This document shows positions 1 through 9,633 of a stretch of 64,000 bases of DNA, in pieces; the first letter of the stretch is position 1, and each line of letters begins with the position of its first letter. The translations under genes and the position numbers were made by a program. Below the pieces are notes generated by a model. The model was given only the letters and a program-made list of their open reading frames with translations, made no database searches and was not told the DNA's origin. The stretch spans positions 248,001 to 312,000 of the forward strand of contig NZ_CP007452.1 of assembly GCF_000597865.1 (NCBI RefSeq), written 5' to 3'. The DNA is from Peptoclostridium acidaminophilum DSM 3953 (GTDB lineage Bacteria > Bacillota > Clostridia > Peptostreptococcales > Peptostreptococcaceae).

Positions 1-2
1 CT

Positions 3-875
3 CTTCAAATAGGAAGTGGAATCAGCTATATATTCGGCATAGAACAGACTAATATGATGAATATATTGATAATTGCTGTTGTTACAGTACTTTTCATATG
101 GACTGCAGTAAGCGGAATAGATAAAGGAATTAAGATACTCGGAGATATTAACTTGGTTCTGGCGGGTACACTTCTTGTGGGAACATTCCTAATTGGGCCT
201 AAGGTGGCTACAATGAATGCGTTTTCGAACGGCCTGGGACTATATCTAAACGATTTTCTGAAGGATTCACTCTCGATTAATGCATTTGGAGACAACAGCT
301 GGCTTAAAAGCTGGACGGTATTTTACTGGGCGTGGTGGATTGCATGGGCTCCATTTGTTGGTTCGTTCATAGCGCGTATATCACGAGGTAGGACAATCAG
401 AGAATTTGTGGGCGGAGTAATATTTGCGCCTGCAGTGGCATCTTTCGTATGGTTCGCAGTGTTTGGAGCTCTTGGAGTAGGACTTTCAGATAAGCTGGGT
501 CTTGATGGTCTCAAGGCTGCAGTAGGTGCGCCTGAAACTGCATTGTTTGCAGTTATGCAACATTATAATTTGGGAACCCTGTTGTCTTTTGTTACGCTAT
601 TGCTTCTATGCACCTTCTTTATAACATCTGCAAACTCGGCTACATTTGTACTCGGAATGTTTACATCTGAAGGAGATCTCAATCCCTCGAATCAAAAGAA
701 AATAATATGGGGACTCTTCCAATCGCTTCTTGCAACGGCACTTCTTCTAGCTGGAGGACTTCAGTCGCTTCAGACAATATCTGTAGCAGCGGCTTTTCCA
801 TTCATAGGAGTCATGCTTCTTGCGTGCGTATCACTTATAAAGGTGTTATTGGAGGATTCCAAGTCGACGAAATAA
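3..875 (+). CDS. BCCT-family betaine/choline/carnitine-type transporter, C-terminal part
   Basis: Partial gene entering from the left edge; the open frame runs from base 3 with no start codon needed. The protein is a chain of hydrophobic segments and contains the aromatic BCCT signature (WTVFYWAWWIAWAPFVGSF, about residues 101-119 of the visible part), followed by RISRGRTIREF. BCCT carriers take up trimethylammonium compounds and related substrates across the cytoplasmic membrane. Sitting just upstream of glycine-reductase genes, it could import betaine, sarcosine or glycine for Stickland fermentation, but that substrate is inferred from context only. The N-terminal half lies outside the window. 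Confidence 0.85.
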   Translation, partial: LQIGSGISYIFGIEQTNMMNILIIAVVTVLFIWTAVSGIDKGIKILGDINLVLAGTLLVGTFLIGPKVATMNAFSNGLGLYLNDFLKDSLSINAFGDNSWLKSWTVFYWAWWIAWAPFVGSFIARISRGRTIREFVGGVIFAPAVASFVWFAVFGALGVGLSDKLGLDGLKAAVGAPETALFAVMQHYNLGTLLSFVTLLLLCTFFITSANSATFVLGMFTSEGDLNPSNQKKIIWGLFQSLLATALLLAGGLQSLQTISVAAAFPFIGVMLLACVSLIKVLLEDSKSTK

Positions 876-891
876 ATTAAGGGCAGCTATA

Positions 892-950
892 TAACAAGCC
901 AGGAGCTGATGGTGCAGTATATGTGTCTGTCACTGTTTCTGGCTTGTATA
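892..950 (+). terminator. Possible terminator after the BCCT gene
   Basis: Inverted repeat ACAAGCCAG / CTGGCTTGT separated by about 36 nt, starting about 20 nt after the transporter stop. The loop is long and there is no clean T-run, so termination is only plausible. The rest of the gap to 1208 is AT-rich, contains a short ATGCAT...ATGCAT repeat near 1168-1190 and shows no gene. Confidence 0.35.
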
Positions 951-1208
951 TTGACAACAATTGTTAAAATATAAATAATGTTTCAAACTTGTGTGTTCGA
1001 GTATAAATATAGAGTGGATTATATGATAAATTTATGCGAAGAAGCGTGTTCATTAAAAAAGATAATTGTGACGTTTTTTTCAATTGAAAAGTATTCAACT
1101 ATAAGCAATATTTTGATATATTTTAATATGATGATATTTATTTGACATTGTGTTATAAAATCACACCATGCATGAATAAAAATGCATAAATGAACAGGAG
1201 GGGTTTAA

Positions 1209-2156
1209 ATGGAAAATGTATACGATTTGGCCATAATAGGTTCAGGTCCTGCAGGGCTGGCAGCAGCTCTATACGGAGCCAGAGCCAAGATGAAGACAAT
1301 CATGATTGAAGGTCAGAAAGTCGGAGGACAAATAGTAATAACTCACGAGGTTGCAAACTACCCAGGCTCAGTAAGAGAAGCTACGGGTCCATCACTTATA
1401 GAGAGAATGGAAGAGCAGGCTAACGAGTTCGGTGCCGAGAAGGTAATGGACAAGATAGTAGACGTTGACCTTGACGGCAAGATAAAAGTAATAAAAGGCG
1501 AAAAAGCCGAGTACAAGGCAAAATCAGTAATACTTGCAACAGGAGCGGCTCCAAGACTTGCAGGCTGCCCTGGAGAGCAGGAGCTTACAGGCAAGGGAGT
1601 ATCATACTGCGCAACTTGCGACGCTGACTTCTTCGAGGACATGGAAGTTTTCGTAGTAGGCGGAGGAGACACTGCTGTTGAAGAGGCTATGTACCTTGCG
1701 AAGTTTGCAAGAAAGGTTACAATAGTTCACAGAAGAGACGAGCTAAGAGCTGCCAAGTCTATACAGGAGAAGGCATTCAAGAATCCTAAGCTAGACTTCA
1801 TGTGGAACTCTGCAATAGAAGAAATAAAGGGAGACGGCATAGTTGAATCTGCAGTATTCAAGAACCTTGTTACTGGAGAGACTACAGAGTACTTTGCAAA
1901 CGAAGAAGACGGCACATTCGGAATATTCGTATTCATAGGCTACATACCAAAGAGCGACGTATTCAAGGGCAAGATAACGCTTGACGATGCAGGATATATA
2001 ATAACAGACGACAACATGAAGACAAACGTAGAAGGCGTATTTGCAGCAGGAGACATAAGAGTCAAGTCCCTAAGACAGGTAGTTACTGCATGTGCAGACG
2101 GAGCTATAGCTGCAACTCAGGCTGAAAAATATGTTGAGGCTAATTTCGAAGAATAG
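1209..2156 (+). CDS. trxB: Thioredoxin reductase
   Basis: FAD-dependent NAD(P)H:thioredoxin oxidoreductase, 315 residues, the normal length for the low-molecular-weight bacterial enzyme. Visible features in order: FAD-binding GSGPAG near residues 11-16, the redox-active CATC at Cys134-Cys137, the nucleotide-binding GGGDTAVEEA at about 151-160 and HRRDELR at 174-180. A strong AGGAGGGG Shine-Dalgarno precedes ATG 1209. It is followed 119 nt later by trxA. In glycine-reducing anaerobes the TrxB/TrxA pair is the electron donor to the reductase selenoprotein; grdC and grdD directly downstream fit that role. Confidence 0.96.
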   Translation: MENVYDLAIIGSGPAGLAAALYGARAKMKTIMIEGQKVGGQIVITHEVANYPGSVREATGPSLIERMEEQANEFGAEKVMDKIVDVDLDGKIKVIKGEKAEYKAKSVILATGAAPRLAGCPGEQELTGKGVSYCATCDADFFEDMEVFVVGGGDTAVEEAMYLAKFARKVTIVHRRDELRAAKSIQEKAFKNPKLDFMWNSAIEEIKGDGIVESAVFKNLVTGETTEYFANEEDGTFGIFVFIGYIPKSDVFKGKITLDDAGYIITDDNMKTNVEGVFAAGDIRVKSLRQVVTACADGAIAATQAEKYVEANFEE

Positions 2157-2275
2157 AAAGCACAAAAAATATTGTTTGACGATCCAAAATAAGGCTATAA
2201 ATTCAAACGATGACTGTAAAATCAATGTACTGAAATATATTGATAATAATAGAATTTAAAAGGAGATGACTTTTA

Positions 2276-2608
2276 ATGAGCGCATTACTAGTTGAAATAG
2301 ACAAGGATCAATTCCAAGCAGAGGTGCTAGAGGCAGAAGGCTATGTGCTAGTTGACTACTTCAGTGACGGCTGCGTGCCATGCAAGGCTCTTATGCCTGA
2401 CGTGGAAGAGCTGGCTGCTAAATACGAAGGCAAGGTTGCATTCCGTAAATTCAACACAAGCTCAGCGAGAAGACTTGCAATAAGCCAAAAAATACTTGGA
2501 CTTCCAACAATAACACTTTACAAGGGTGGACAAAAGGTAGAGGAAGTTACTAAGGACGACGCTACAAGAGAAAACATAGATGCAATGATAGCCAAGCACG
2601 TTGGCTAA
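2276..2608 (+). CDS. trxA: Thioredoxin with atypical GCVPC active site
   Basis: 110-residue thioredoxin. The usual WCGPC is replaced by GCVPC, with Cys33 and Cys36; the conserved cis-proline region (LGLPTITLY) is present. Start ATG 2276 has an AAAGGAG Shine-Dalgarno. Partner of TrxB, reducing the glycine/sarcosine/betaine reductase complex. Loss of the active-site Trp and Gly is characteristic of thioredoxins from glycine-reducing Clostridia such as Eubacterium acidaminophilum, and is the strongest taxonomic pointer in the window. The 119-nt spacer before it holds no recognisable gene and may carry its own promoter. Confidence 0.96.
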   Translation: MSALLVEIDKDQFQAEVLEAEGYVLVDYFSDGCVPCKALMPDVEELAAKYEGKVAFRKFNTSSARRLAISQKILGLPTITLYKGGQKVEEVTKDDATRENIDAMIAKHVG

Positions 2609-2624
2609 ATTGTCATTCAATGAT

Positions 2625-2660
2625 AACCTAATGGGCGGTGACTTCACTGCCCATTAGGTT
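2625..2660 (+). terminator. Hairpin after trxA
   Basis: Twelve-base inverted repeat AACCTAATGGGC / GCCCATTAGGTT with a short loop, followed by TTTATT-like sequence rather than a solid T-run. It probably attenuates or stops trxB-trxA transcription before grdC. Confidence 0.7.
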
Positions 2661-2714
2661 TATTCAAAAGGTTTATTCAAAAAAGTACTTCAAAAATTTC
2701 GGAGGTGTCAATAT

Positions 2715-4256
2715 ATGAATTTTCCAGTTCTTAAAGGTGCGGGATACGTTCTCGTGCACACACCAGACATGATAATGCACAACGGAACAACTCAGACAAC
2801 AGAAAAGATTGTAAACCCAGAATCAGAATACCTAAAAAAGCTGCCTGAGCATTTAAGATCATTTGAAGACGTGGTAGCATACGCTCCAAACCAGACATAC
2901 ATTGGAAGCATGACTCCAGAGGCACTTGGAGAAATAGCAATGCCATGGTGGACAGAAGACAAGAAAGTAGCTGGAGCCGACAGATACGGAAAGCTTGGAG
3001 AGATAATGCCTCAGGACGAGTTCCTTGCGCTTATGTCTGCATCAGACGTATTCGACCTTGTGCTTTTTGAAAAAGAGTTCATAGAGGGAGCAAAGGCTAA
3101 GCTTGCAGCTCACCCTGTAGTAGGCAACCTTGCAGAGAGCGTAAACGCAGGAGTAGAGCTAGCTGAGATAAAAAAGCAGCTAAGCGACTTCCACGCAGAA
3201 GGACTATACAATAACGGCAAGCTTGTAGGCTGCGTAAAAAGAGCCCACGACGTAGACGTTAACCTAAACTCTCACACAATGCTTGAAAACCTTGCTGTTA
3301 AGGCTTCAGGAGTGCTTGCTCTTGCAAACCTTATAGCTAAAAACAACGTAAACCCAGCTGAAGTGGACTACATCATAGAGTGCTCTGAAGAGGCTTGCGG
3401 AGACATGAACCAAAGAGGAGGCGGAAACTTCGCCAAGGCTCTTGCAGAAATGACTGGCTGCGTGAACGCGACAGGCTCAGACATGAGAGGCTTCTGCGCA
3501 GGACCAACGCACGCACTTATAGCGGCAGCGGCGCTAGTTAAATCAGGCGTATACAAGAACGTAATAATAGCAGCGGGCGGAGCGACAGCAAAGCTTGGAA
3601 TGAACGGAAAAGACCACGTTAAGAAAGAAATGCCAATACTGGAGGACTGCCTTGGCGGCTTCGCAGTACTAGTTAGCGAAAACGACGGAGTAAACCCAGT
3701 ACTAAGAACAGATCTAGTGGGAAGACACACAGTTGCAACTGGATCAGCTCCACAGGCTGTAATAGGCTCTCTAGTTCTAAGCCCACTAAAAGCAGGCGGA
3801 TTTAAAATAACAGACGTAGACAAGTACTCGGTAGAAATGCAAAACCCAGACATAACTAAGCCGGCAGGAGCGGGAGACGTTCCAGAGGCCAACTACAAGA
3901 TGATAGGCGCACTTGCTGTCATGGGAAAAGAAATAGAAAGAGCAGACATAGCAGCCTTCGTTGAAAAGCACGGAATGGTTGGCTGGGCTCCAACACAAGG
4001 CCACATACCATCAGGAGTACCATACATCGGCTTTGCAATAAGCGACCTTACAGAAGGCTCAGTAAACAGAACTATGATAGTAGGAAAGGGAAGCCTCTTC
4101 CTTGGAAGAATGACAAACCTTTTCGATGGTGTTTCAATAGTAGCAGAGAGAAACACAGGCAAAGTGGAGTCAGGAAGCTCAGTATCAACAGAAGAGATAA
4201 GAAAAATGATAGCAGAATCTATGAAGGATTTCGCAGCACATCTATTAGCTGAATAG
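2715..4256 (+). CDS. grdC: Glycine/sarcosine/betaine reductase component C, subunit beta
   Basis: 513 residues, matching the roughly 57-kDa GrdC subunit. Protein C converts the carboxymethyl-selenoether carried by protein A into acetyl phosphate, giving ATP via acetate kinase. The central part resembles the thiolase/FabH fold: Cys-containing segments around EACGDMNQRGGGNF and MRGFCAGPTHAL, then the Gly-rich IIAAGGATAKLGM. GGAGGTG lies 8 nt before ATG 2715. It is separated from grdD by 10 nt, so the two are co-transcribed. Codon use is strongly biased, as expected for a highly expressed catabolic gene. No in-frame TGA is present, so it is not a selenoprotein. Confidence 0.95.
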   Translation: MNFPVLKGAGYVLVHTPDMIMHNGTTQTTEKIVNPESEYLKKLPEHLRSFEDVVAYAPNQTYIGSMTPEALGEIAMPWWTEDKKVAGADRYGKLGEIMPQDEFLALMSASDVFDLVLFEKEFIEGAKAKLAAHPVVGNLAESVNAGVELAEIKKQLSDFHAEGLYNNGKLVGCVKRAHDVDVNLNSHTMLENLAVKASGVLALANLIAKNNVNPAEVDYIIECSEEACGDMNQRGGGNFAKALAEMTGCVNATGSDMRGFCAGPTHALIAAAALVKSGVYKNVIIAAGGATAKLGMNGKDHVKKEMPILEDCLGGFAVLVSENDGVNPVLRTDLVGRHTVATGSAPQAVIGSLVLSPLKAGGFKITDVDKYSVEMQNPDITKPAGAGDVPEANYKMIGALAVMGKEIERADIAAFVEKHGMVGWAPTQGHIPSGVPYIGFAISDLTEGSVNRTMIVGKGSLFLGRMTNLFDGVSIVAERNTGKVESGSSVSTEEIRKMIAESMKDFAAHLLAE

Positions 4257-4266
4257 GGGTGAAAAA

Positions 4267-5424
4267 ATGTCAGATATAAAACAAATGATAGGCAAGACTT
4301 TCATGGAGATAGCAGACGCTATCGAAACAGGAAGCTTCGCTGGAAAAGTAAAAGTAGGAATAACAACCCTGGGCAGCGAGCACGGAGTAGAGAACCTGGT
4401 AAAGGGAGCAGAGCTTGCAGCTAAAGACGCAGCCGGCTTTGACATAGTGCTTATAGGACCAAAGGTTGAAACAAGCCTTGAAGTAGTAGAGGTAGCAACA
4501 GAAGAAGAAGCGCACAAGAAAATGGAAGAGCTTCTAGACAGCGGCTATATCCACTCTTGCGTAACAGTGCACTATAACTTCCCAATAGGCGTATCGACAG
4601 TAGGAAGGGTAGTAACACCTGGAATGGGCAAGGAGATGTTCATAGCAACAACAACAGGAACATCTGCGGCTCAAAGAGTCGAGGCCATGGTAAGAAACGC
4701 GCTTTACGGAATAATAACAGCAAAGTCAATGGGAATAGAAAACCCGACAGTTGGAATACTAAACCTTGACGGAGCAAGAGCAGTAGAAAGAGCGCTTAAG
4801 GAGCTTGCAGGAAACGGCTACCCTATAACATTCGCAGAGTCGCTAAGAGCTGACGGCGGAAGCGTAATGAGAGGAAACGACCTTCTTGGCGGAGCTGCAG
4901 ACGTAATGGTAACAGACTCGCTAACAGGCAACATAATGATGAAGGTGTTCTCGTCATACACAACAGGCGGAAGCTACGAGGGACTAGGCTACGGCTACGG
5001 CCCTGGAATAGGCGACGGCTACAACAGGACAATACTGATACTCTCAAGAGCGTCAGGAGTTCCAGTAGCTGCAAACGCAATAAAATACGCAGCCAAGCTT
5101 GCGCAAAACAACGTGAAGGCGATAGCAGCGGCAGAGTTCAAGGCGGCCAAGGCGGCAGGCCTCGAGAGCATACTTGCGGGACTAAGCAAGGACACTAAGA
5201 AAGCCTCTACAGAGGAAGAAGTGAAGATGCCTCCTAAGGAAGTAGTAACAGGAACAATCTCAGGCGTAGACGTAATGGACCTTGAAGACGCACAGAAAGT
5301 GCTTTGGAAAGCCGGAATATACGCAGAGAGCGGAATGGGCTGCACAGGACCTATAGTAATGGTAAACGAAGCCAAGGTTGAAGAAGCGGCAAAGATACTT
5401 AAGGATGCAGGCATAGTAGCTTAA
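4267..5424 (+). CDS. grdD: Glycine/sarcosine/betaine reductase component C, subunit alpha
   Basis: 385 residues. GrdD partners GrdC in protein C and forms the acetyl-enzyme that is phosphorolysed to acetyl phosphate; the family is related to PlsX-type acyl-phosphate enzymes. The motif SGMGCTGP places a Cys at residue 359, the position reported for the acetyl-thioester cysteine of the E. acidaminophilum protein. The C-terminal part after about residue 315 (KMPPKEV onward) is a separate small domain carrying this Cys. GGGGTGAAAAA precedes ATG 4267. The grdE, grdA and grdB genes are not in this window. Confidence 0.95.
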   Translation: MSDIKQMIGKTFMEIADAIETGSFAGKVKVGITTLGSEHGVENLVKGAELAAKDAAGFDIVLIGPKVETSLEVVEVATEEEAHKKMEELLDSGYIHSCVTVHYNFPIGVSTVGRVVTPGMGKEMFIATTTGTSAAQRVEAMVRNALYGIITAKSMGIENPTVGILNLDGARAVERALKELAGNGYPITFAESLRADGGSVMRGNDLLGGAADVMVTDSLTGNIMMKVFSSYTTGGSYEGLGYGYGPGIGDGYNRTILILSRASGVPVAANAIKYAAKLAQNNVKAIAAAEFKAAKAAGLESILAGLSKDTKKASTEEEVKMPPKEVVTGTISGVDVMDLEDAQKVLWKAGIYAESGMGCTGPIVMVNEAKVEEAAKILKDAGIVA

Positions 5425-5435
5425 TAGTATAAAAC

Positions 5436-5464
5436 CAAAAAGCGGGAGCAATCCCGCTTTTTTC
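5436..5464 (+). terminator. Rho-independent terminator of grdCD
   Basis: AAAAAGCGGGA / TCCCGCTTTTTT with a 4-nt loop and a T-run directly after the grdD stop; a classical strong intrinsic terminator. Confidence 0.93.
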
Positions 5465-5555
5465 ATACGGAAAACAGCCTGGATAGAGTATCGAATGCGA
5501 TGATTTGTTCGAATTGTGAAAATATATTTGAGGTAGTTGGATTTTATTGTATAAT

Positions 5556-6952
5556 ACCATTATGACGTTTATGATGTCATAATGGTGATAGCAGAGTAGA
5601 TTACTAACAACTAAATTGCCGACGCTGTGGACTAATTCTTATTTTGTTTCGACTGTCGGTGGTGCTCCGATAGCGGTAATCAAGCAATACATTGAAAGCC
5701 AAAAGACTTCTCAGAGGAGGTGATATCATGCAAGTAACCGCACAAATAAAACTGTTGCCAACCAAGGAGCAGGGAGCTTTGCTTAATAAGACGCTACAAG
5801 AGTATATTGATACTGCAAATAGCATAGTAAGCGGCTACCTAGCGGATGCTGATGCAAGATACACATCCAAGAGCGTCAATGCCGAGCTTCCGAGCGCCCT
5901 GAAGAATCAAGCCATTCAGGATGCAAAAAGCATATTTAAAAAATACTCCAAAGCTTTGAAAGCTAGCAGTAAAAAAGACGCTTCCATACAAAAGGAAATC
6001 AAAGTGCCTGTGCTGAAAAAGCCAGTGGCAATATGGAACAACCAAAACTATGCTGTGAAGCTTGGCTATATGTCGTTCCCTGTCTGGAATAACGGCAAAT
6101 CAACTCGGATTATCGTAAAAGCCATAATAACTGACTACCAAGCTAGTCTTTTGTTGAGTAAGCTTGGCACGATGAGGATAACCAAGAAGTCTGGCAAGTA
6201 CATCGCACAGATAGCTGTGACAGTCGAAGAAGCGCCATCCGCTGGCTGTCAAGTTACCGGAGTCGACCTTGGTTTGAAAATACCTGCAGTAGCTGTAACC
6301 GAAGATAGCAAGGTTAGGTTTTTCGGCAATGGCCGTCAAAATAAGTTTGTCAAACGTAAGTTCCGCTCCATGCGCAAGAATCTCGGCAAATCTAAAAAGC
6401 TCTGTGCCATCAAGAAAATGAACAACAAGGAGCAGCGTTGGATGCGCGACAAAGACCACAAGATAAGTCGCCAGATTGTTAACTTCGCCAAAGAAAACAA
6501 CGCTTCGGTAATCCGACTTGAGAAACTATCTGGCATTCGCCAGACGGCAAGAACAAGCCGTAAAAACGAAAAGAACCTGCACACGTGGAGCTTCTATCGG
6601 TTGGCACAATTCATCGAGTATAAGGCACGACTTGAAGGTATCCTGGTCGAATATGTAGACCCCAGATATACAAGCCAAACATGCCCTGCGTGCAATACTC
6701 GCAACCATGCCGTCGACAGAAAGTATAAGTGCTCGTGCGGATTTGCAGCTCATAGAGACATACTGGGTGCAAGAAACATAATATCTGCACCTGTAGCGGA
6801 TGGTAACAGTCCGCTAGCTTAAGCTGCTATATGCACTGGCTTAGGACGGGCTAATGGCATAGCCCTTAACTCAGGGTCATACTAGCATACCAGAAATGGA
6901 CTTGCTTTTAATCACCTGAGAATCCCCTGGCTTTAGCCATGGGTAGTGTCAA
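5556..6952 (+). mobile_element. IS200/IS605-type element carrying tnpB only
   Basis: Approximate span. A perfect 11-bp stem (ACCATTATGAC / GTCATAATGGT, 5556-5586) lies near the left side. After tnpB, the right side contains the typical CCCCTGGCTTTAGCCATGGGG-like hairpin around 6911-6935 followed by TAGTGTCAA, the usual right-end form of this family. There is no tnpA (Y1 transposase), so movement would need one in trans. The exact left end cannot be fixed by eye. The 3' part of tnpB plus the right end is where a guide (omega) RNA would be encoded. Confidence 0.6.
5728..6822 (+). CDS. tnpB: TnpB RNA-guided endonuclease (IS605 OrfB)
   Basis: 364 residues from ATG 5728, chosen because AGAGGAGGTGAT lies just before it. 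The RuvC core is intact: Asp in GVDLGLK, Glu in VIRLEKLSGI, a four-Cys zinc finger (CPAC...CSCG) and Asp in AHRDILGARN. TnpB is the transposon-encoded, omega-RNA-guided nuclease that is the ancestor of Cas12; it helps retain the element at its donor site. All three catalytic acids are present, so it is predicted to be active rather than a TldR-type repressor. It sits between the grd terminator and the HD-GYP gene and disrupts no visible gene. Confidence 0.9.
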   Translation: MQVTAQIKLLPTKEQGALLNKTLQEYIDTANSIVSGYLADADARYTSKSVNAELPSALKNQAIQDAKSIFKKYSKALKASSKKDASIQKEIKVPVLKKPVAIWNNQNYAVKLGYMSFPVWNNGKSTRIIVKAIITDYQASLLLSKLGTMRITKKSGKYIAQIAVTVEEAPSAGCQVTGVDLGLKIPAVAVTEDSKVRFFGNGRQNKFVKRKFRSMRKNLGKSKKLCAIKKMNNKEQRWMRDKDHKISRQIVNFAKENNASVIRLEKLSGIRQTARTSRKNEKNLHTWSFYRLAQFIEYKARLEGILVEYVDPRYTSQTCPACNTRNHAVDRKYKCSCGFAAHRDILGARNIISAPVADGNSPLA

Positions 6953-7026
6953 AAATAGACAGTACTTGGTGCATGGAATTAATGCATATATTCATTAATC
7001 AGCCGCGGCGCCGGAAAGGAGAATAG

Positions 7027-8106
7027 ATGCGTTTCGTACCGTTAAACTCAGCAAGGGAAGGCAGCATACTTGGAAAATCGCTCATAGATGAAAACGGGAA
7101 TCTTCTCCTGAAGGAAGGCTCAGTGCTGACAGACAGAAGGATAGAGAACCTGCTGGAAAAGGGCTACTCGTCGGTGTACATAGACGATGACTATTCAGAT
7201 GATGAAATTGAAGACATAATAAAGCCGGAGATAAGAAACAAGATAGCCCAGAAGATAAAGGAGACCTTCGAATTCTTCTCTAAGGACAGGCAGGTATCGC
7301 ATAAAAACTCCAGAATAATGTACGAAAGCATGGAAGAGCTCAATAATTTTGCAAAAAATCTAGTCGACGAGCTGTTCTCCAAAAGCGACATAATGATAAG
7401 CATGGTCGATATAAAAAACATGGACACGTATACTTATGCTCACAGCGTAAACGTAGCCGTAATATCGCTTGTGATAGGAATAGCCGCGGGGCTTGGCAGA
7501 AGGGAGCTCGAGGATCTGACTATAGGTGCCATGCTGCACGATGTGGGCAAGATATTCATACCCAAAAGCATACTCAACAAGCCTGGAGCCCTCACTGACG
7601 AGGAGTTCAGACAGATACAGGAGCATACAATAGAAGGGTACGAGTATCTCAAAAACTGCCCTATAAAGTCGACGTCAAAGATAATAGCGCTTCAGCACCA
7701 CCTCAACGTAGACGGCAGCGGCTACCCTAACTATGAAAATACAGGGCTGCTCCACAAGTTCTCAAGGATAGTTGCAATAGCTGACGTATATGACGCCCTG
7801 ACCTCAGATCGGAGCTACAGGCGAGCATATTCGCCGAGCGAGGCTGTAGAGTACATAATGTCAATGGCCTCCACAAAGTTCGATATGGACTATGTAAAGC
7901 TCTTTGTCAAAAAGATAGTGACATATCCCGTGGGCAGCATTGTGAGGCTCAGTGACGGCAAGACGGGAGTTGTAAAGAGCCTGAACGAGGGTTTCCCCAT
8001 GAGGCCTGTAGTGGAGCTTGTAGAGGACAGGAAGCTGACCCAGGAGCGCATAGACCTTATGGAGATAAAAAACATAGTTATTCAGCAAATGGTATATGAT
8101 TTTTAA
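7027..8106 (+). CDS. HD-GYP domain cyclic-di-GMP phosphodiesterase-like protein
   Basis: 359 residues. An N-terminal region (about 1-120) resembles the small domain often found before HD-GYP domains. The HD-GYP domain carries HD at 171-172 (MLHDVGK), QHH near 223-225 and DGSGYP at 229-234. These proteins hydrolyse cyclic di-GMP and influence motility and adhesion. In the usual HHE motif the Glu is replaced by Leu (HHLN), so activity should be tested. No sensory or receiver domain and no membrane segment is seen. Start ATG 7027 follows AAAGGAG. It stands alone, closed by a strong terminator. Confidence 0.88.
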   Translation: MRFVPLNSAREGSILGKSLIDENGNLLLKEGSVLTDRRIENLLEKGYSSVYIDDDYSDDEIEDIIKPEIRNKIAQKIKETFEFFSKDRQVSHKNSRIMYESMEELNNFAKNLVDELFSKSDIMISMVDIKNMDTYTYAHSVNVAVISLVIGIAAGLGRRELEDLTIGAMLHDVGKIFIPKSILNKPGALTDEEFRQIQEHTIEGYEYLKNCPIKSTSKIIALQHHLNVDGSGYPNYENTGLLHKFSRIVAIADVYDALTSDRSYRRAYSPSEAVEYIMSMASTKFDMDYVKLFVKKIVTYPVGSIVRLSDGKTGVVKSLNEGFPMRPVVELVEDRKLTQERIDLMEIKNIVIQQMVYDF

Positions 8107-8139
8107 AGGATCCGGAAAAAATTTCCGGATCCTTTTTTG
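8105..8139 (+). terminator. Terminator after HD-GYP gene
   Basis: AAGGATCCGGAAA / TTTCCGGATCCTT stem followed by TTTTTT, overlapping the stop codon of the HD-GYP gene. Confidence 0.92.
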
Positions 8140-8148
8140 TAATATCCA

Positions 8149-8177
8149 TTGAGTTTTAAAAACATGAAGACTATAAT
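8149..8177 (+). promoter_or_regulatory. Probable sigma-A promoter of murA
   Basis: TTGAGT at 8149-8154, a 17-nt spacer and a perfect TATAAT at 8172-8177, lying between the preceding terminator and murA. Confidence 0.6.
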
Positions 8178-8239
8178 ATGTATGTGCGCTAAAAAGCGGA
8201 CTAGACCTTTTGCATAAGTATATTAGGAAGGGATGAATA

Positions 8240-9508
8240 ATGAATAAACAGCATTGTATAGTCGTGAGAAAAAGCGGGCCGCTTGAAGGCCGTGTAAGAA
8301 TAGACGGAGCAAAGAATTCAGTACTTCCCATAATGGCTGCAACACTCCTTTGCGAGCAGGAATGCATAATAGAGGATGTTCCAAAGCTAAGGGACGTATA
8401 CGTCATGATAGACCTTTTAAAGACACTCGGAGCCGGCGTGGAGTTCAGCGAGGACGGTGTGCTAAGGGTGGACGGCTCGAAGGTGGACAAGTGGAGTGCC
8501 CCATACGAGCTTGTGAGGAAGATGAGGGCATCATTCCTCGTGCTGGGGCCGCTTCTGGCAAGGTTCAAAAGGACAATGGTCTCAATGCCGGGAGGCTGCG
8601 CAATAGGCACAAGGCCCATAGACCTTCACCTTAAAGGTTTTGAGGCGCTTGGCGCAAAAATAAACGTGGAGCACGGCTCGGTTGAGGCCGTGGCAAACGA
8701 GCTTGTGGGTGAGCGGATATACCTTGACTTCCCTTCTGTTGGAGCCACAGAAAACATAATAATGGCTGCATCGCTTGCCAAAGGGACCACGGTGCTTGAA
8801 AATGCCGCCGAAGAGCCTGAGATAGTAGACCTTGCAAACTTCCTGAACAGCATGGGAGCCGATATTAAGGGCGCAGGCACAAACACAATAACAATAAAGG
8901 GCGTGGAGAGGCTCGGAGCCACAACTCACAGGGTAATACCCGACAGGATAGAGGCGGGAACATTCATGGTAGCTGCGGCCATAACGGGTGGAGACATAAT
9001 GGTGGACAACATAATGCTCGAGCACGTGAAGCCCGTGGCTGCAAAGCTAAGGGAGATAGGCTGCACCATAACGGAATTTGAAAACGGAATAAGGGTGCAG
9101 GGCCCGGATTCAATATCCAACACAACGATTAAAACGCTGCCGCACCCTGGATTCCCGACAGATATGCAGGCTCAGTTCATGGCGCTGATGAGCGTTGCCA
9201 ACGGGACATCAGTGATTACGGAGACGGTGTTCGAAAACAGGTTCATGCATGCCACCGAGCTTGCCAGGATGGGAGCCGAAATCAAGATAGAGGGCAGGAC
9301 CGCAGTAGTAAGGGGAACGCCAAAGCTTGCAGGCGCAAAGGTGGACGCAACTGACCTTAGGGCCGGCGCAGCGCTGATACTTGCGGGACTCGTATCAGAG
9401 GGCGAGACGGTGATAGGACAGATACACCATATTGAGAGGGGCTATGTACATATAGAAAACAAGCTCTCGCAGTTGGGCGCCGACATAAGGCGAATACAGC
9501 AAATATAA
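8240..9508 (+). CDS. murA: UDP-N-acetylglucosamine 1-carboxyvinyltransferase
   Basis: 422 residues, normal MurA length. Transfers enolpyruvate from PEP to UDP-GlcNAc, the first committed step of peptidoglycan synthesis, in the cytoplasm. Visible hallmarks: the substrate-binding Lys25-Asn26 in GAKNSVLP, the fosfomycin-target Cys120 in [11 protein letters not shown], and [12 protein letters not shown] containing the catalytic Asp. In B. subtilis murAA and mbl flank spoIID, spoIIQ and spoIIID; here murA and mbl are adjacent with no sporulation gene between. Confidence 0.95.
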   Translation: MNKQHCIVVRKSGPLEGRVRIDGAKNSVLPIMAATLLCEQECIIEDVPKLRDVYVMIDLLKTLGAGVEFSEDGVLRVDGSKVDKWSAPYELVRKMRASFLVLGPLLARFKRTMVSMPGGCAIGTRPIDLHLKGFEALGAKINVEHGSVEAVANELVGERIYLDFPSVGATENIIMAASLAKGTTVLENAAEEPEIVDLANFLNSMGADIKGAGTNTITIKGVERLGATTHRVIPDRIEAGTFMVAAAITGGDIMVDNIMLEHVKPVAAKLREIGCTITEFENGIRVQGPDSISNTTIKTLPHPGFPTDMQAQFMALMSVANGTSVITETVFENRFMHATELARMGAEIKIEGRTAVVRGTPKLAGAKVDATDLRAGAALILAGLVSEGETVIGQIHHIERGYVHIENKLSQLGADIRRIQQI

Positions 9509-9540
9509 AGACTGGAGCAACAATTATCAGTGAGATAGAG

Positions 9541-9598
9541 AGGCCGCTGCATGGCACTGGAGCTATAAATAGCACAATGCCACATGCAGCGGCCTTTT
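9541..9598 (+). terminator. Terminator after murA
   Basis: AGGCCGCTGCAT / ATGCAGCGGCCT stem with a partly paired loop, followed by TTTT. Directly after it (9596-9628) is a short AAAATT-type simple repeat. Confidence 0.85.
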
Positions 9599-9633
9599 AA
9601 AATTAAAATTAAAATTAAAAATAAAATCAGTTA

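Noticed and set aside
1142-1160. TTGACA with TATAAA as a trxB promoter
   Set aside because: The two hexamers are only six bases apart, too close for sigma-A; another promoter must drive trxB.
9596-9628. AAAATT simple repeat as a regulatory array
   Set aside because: A short AT microsatellite following the murA terminator; no protein-binding pattern recognised.
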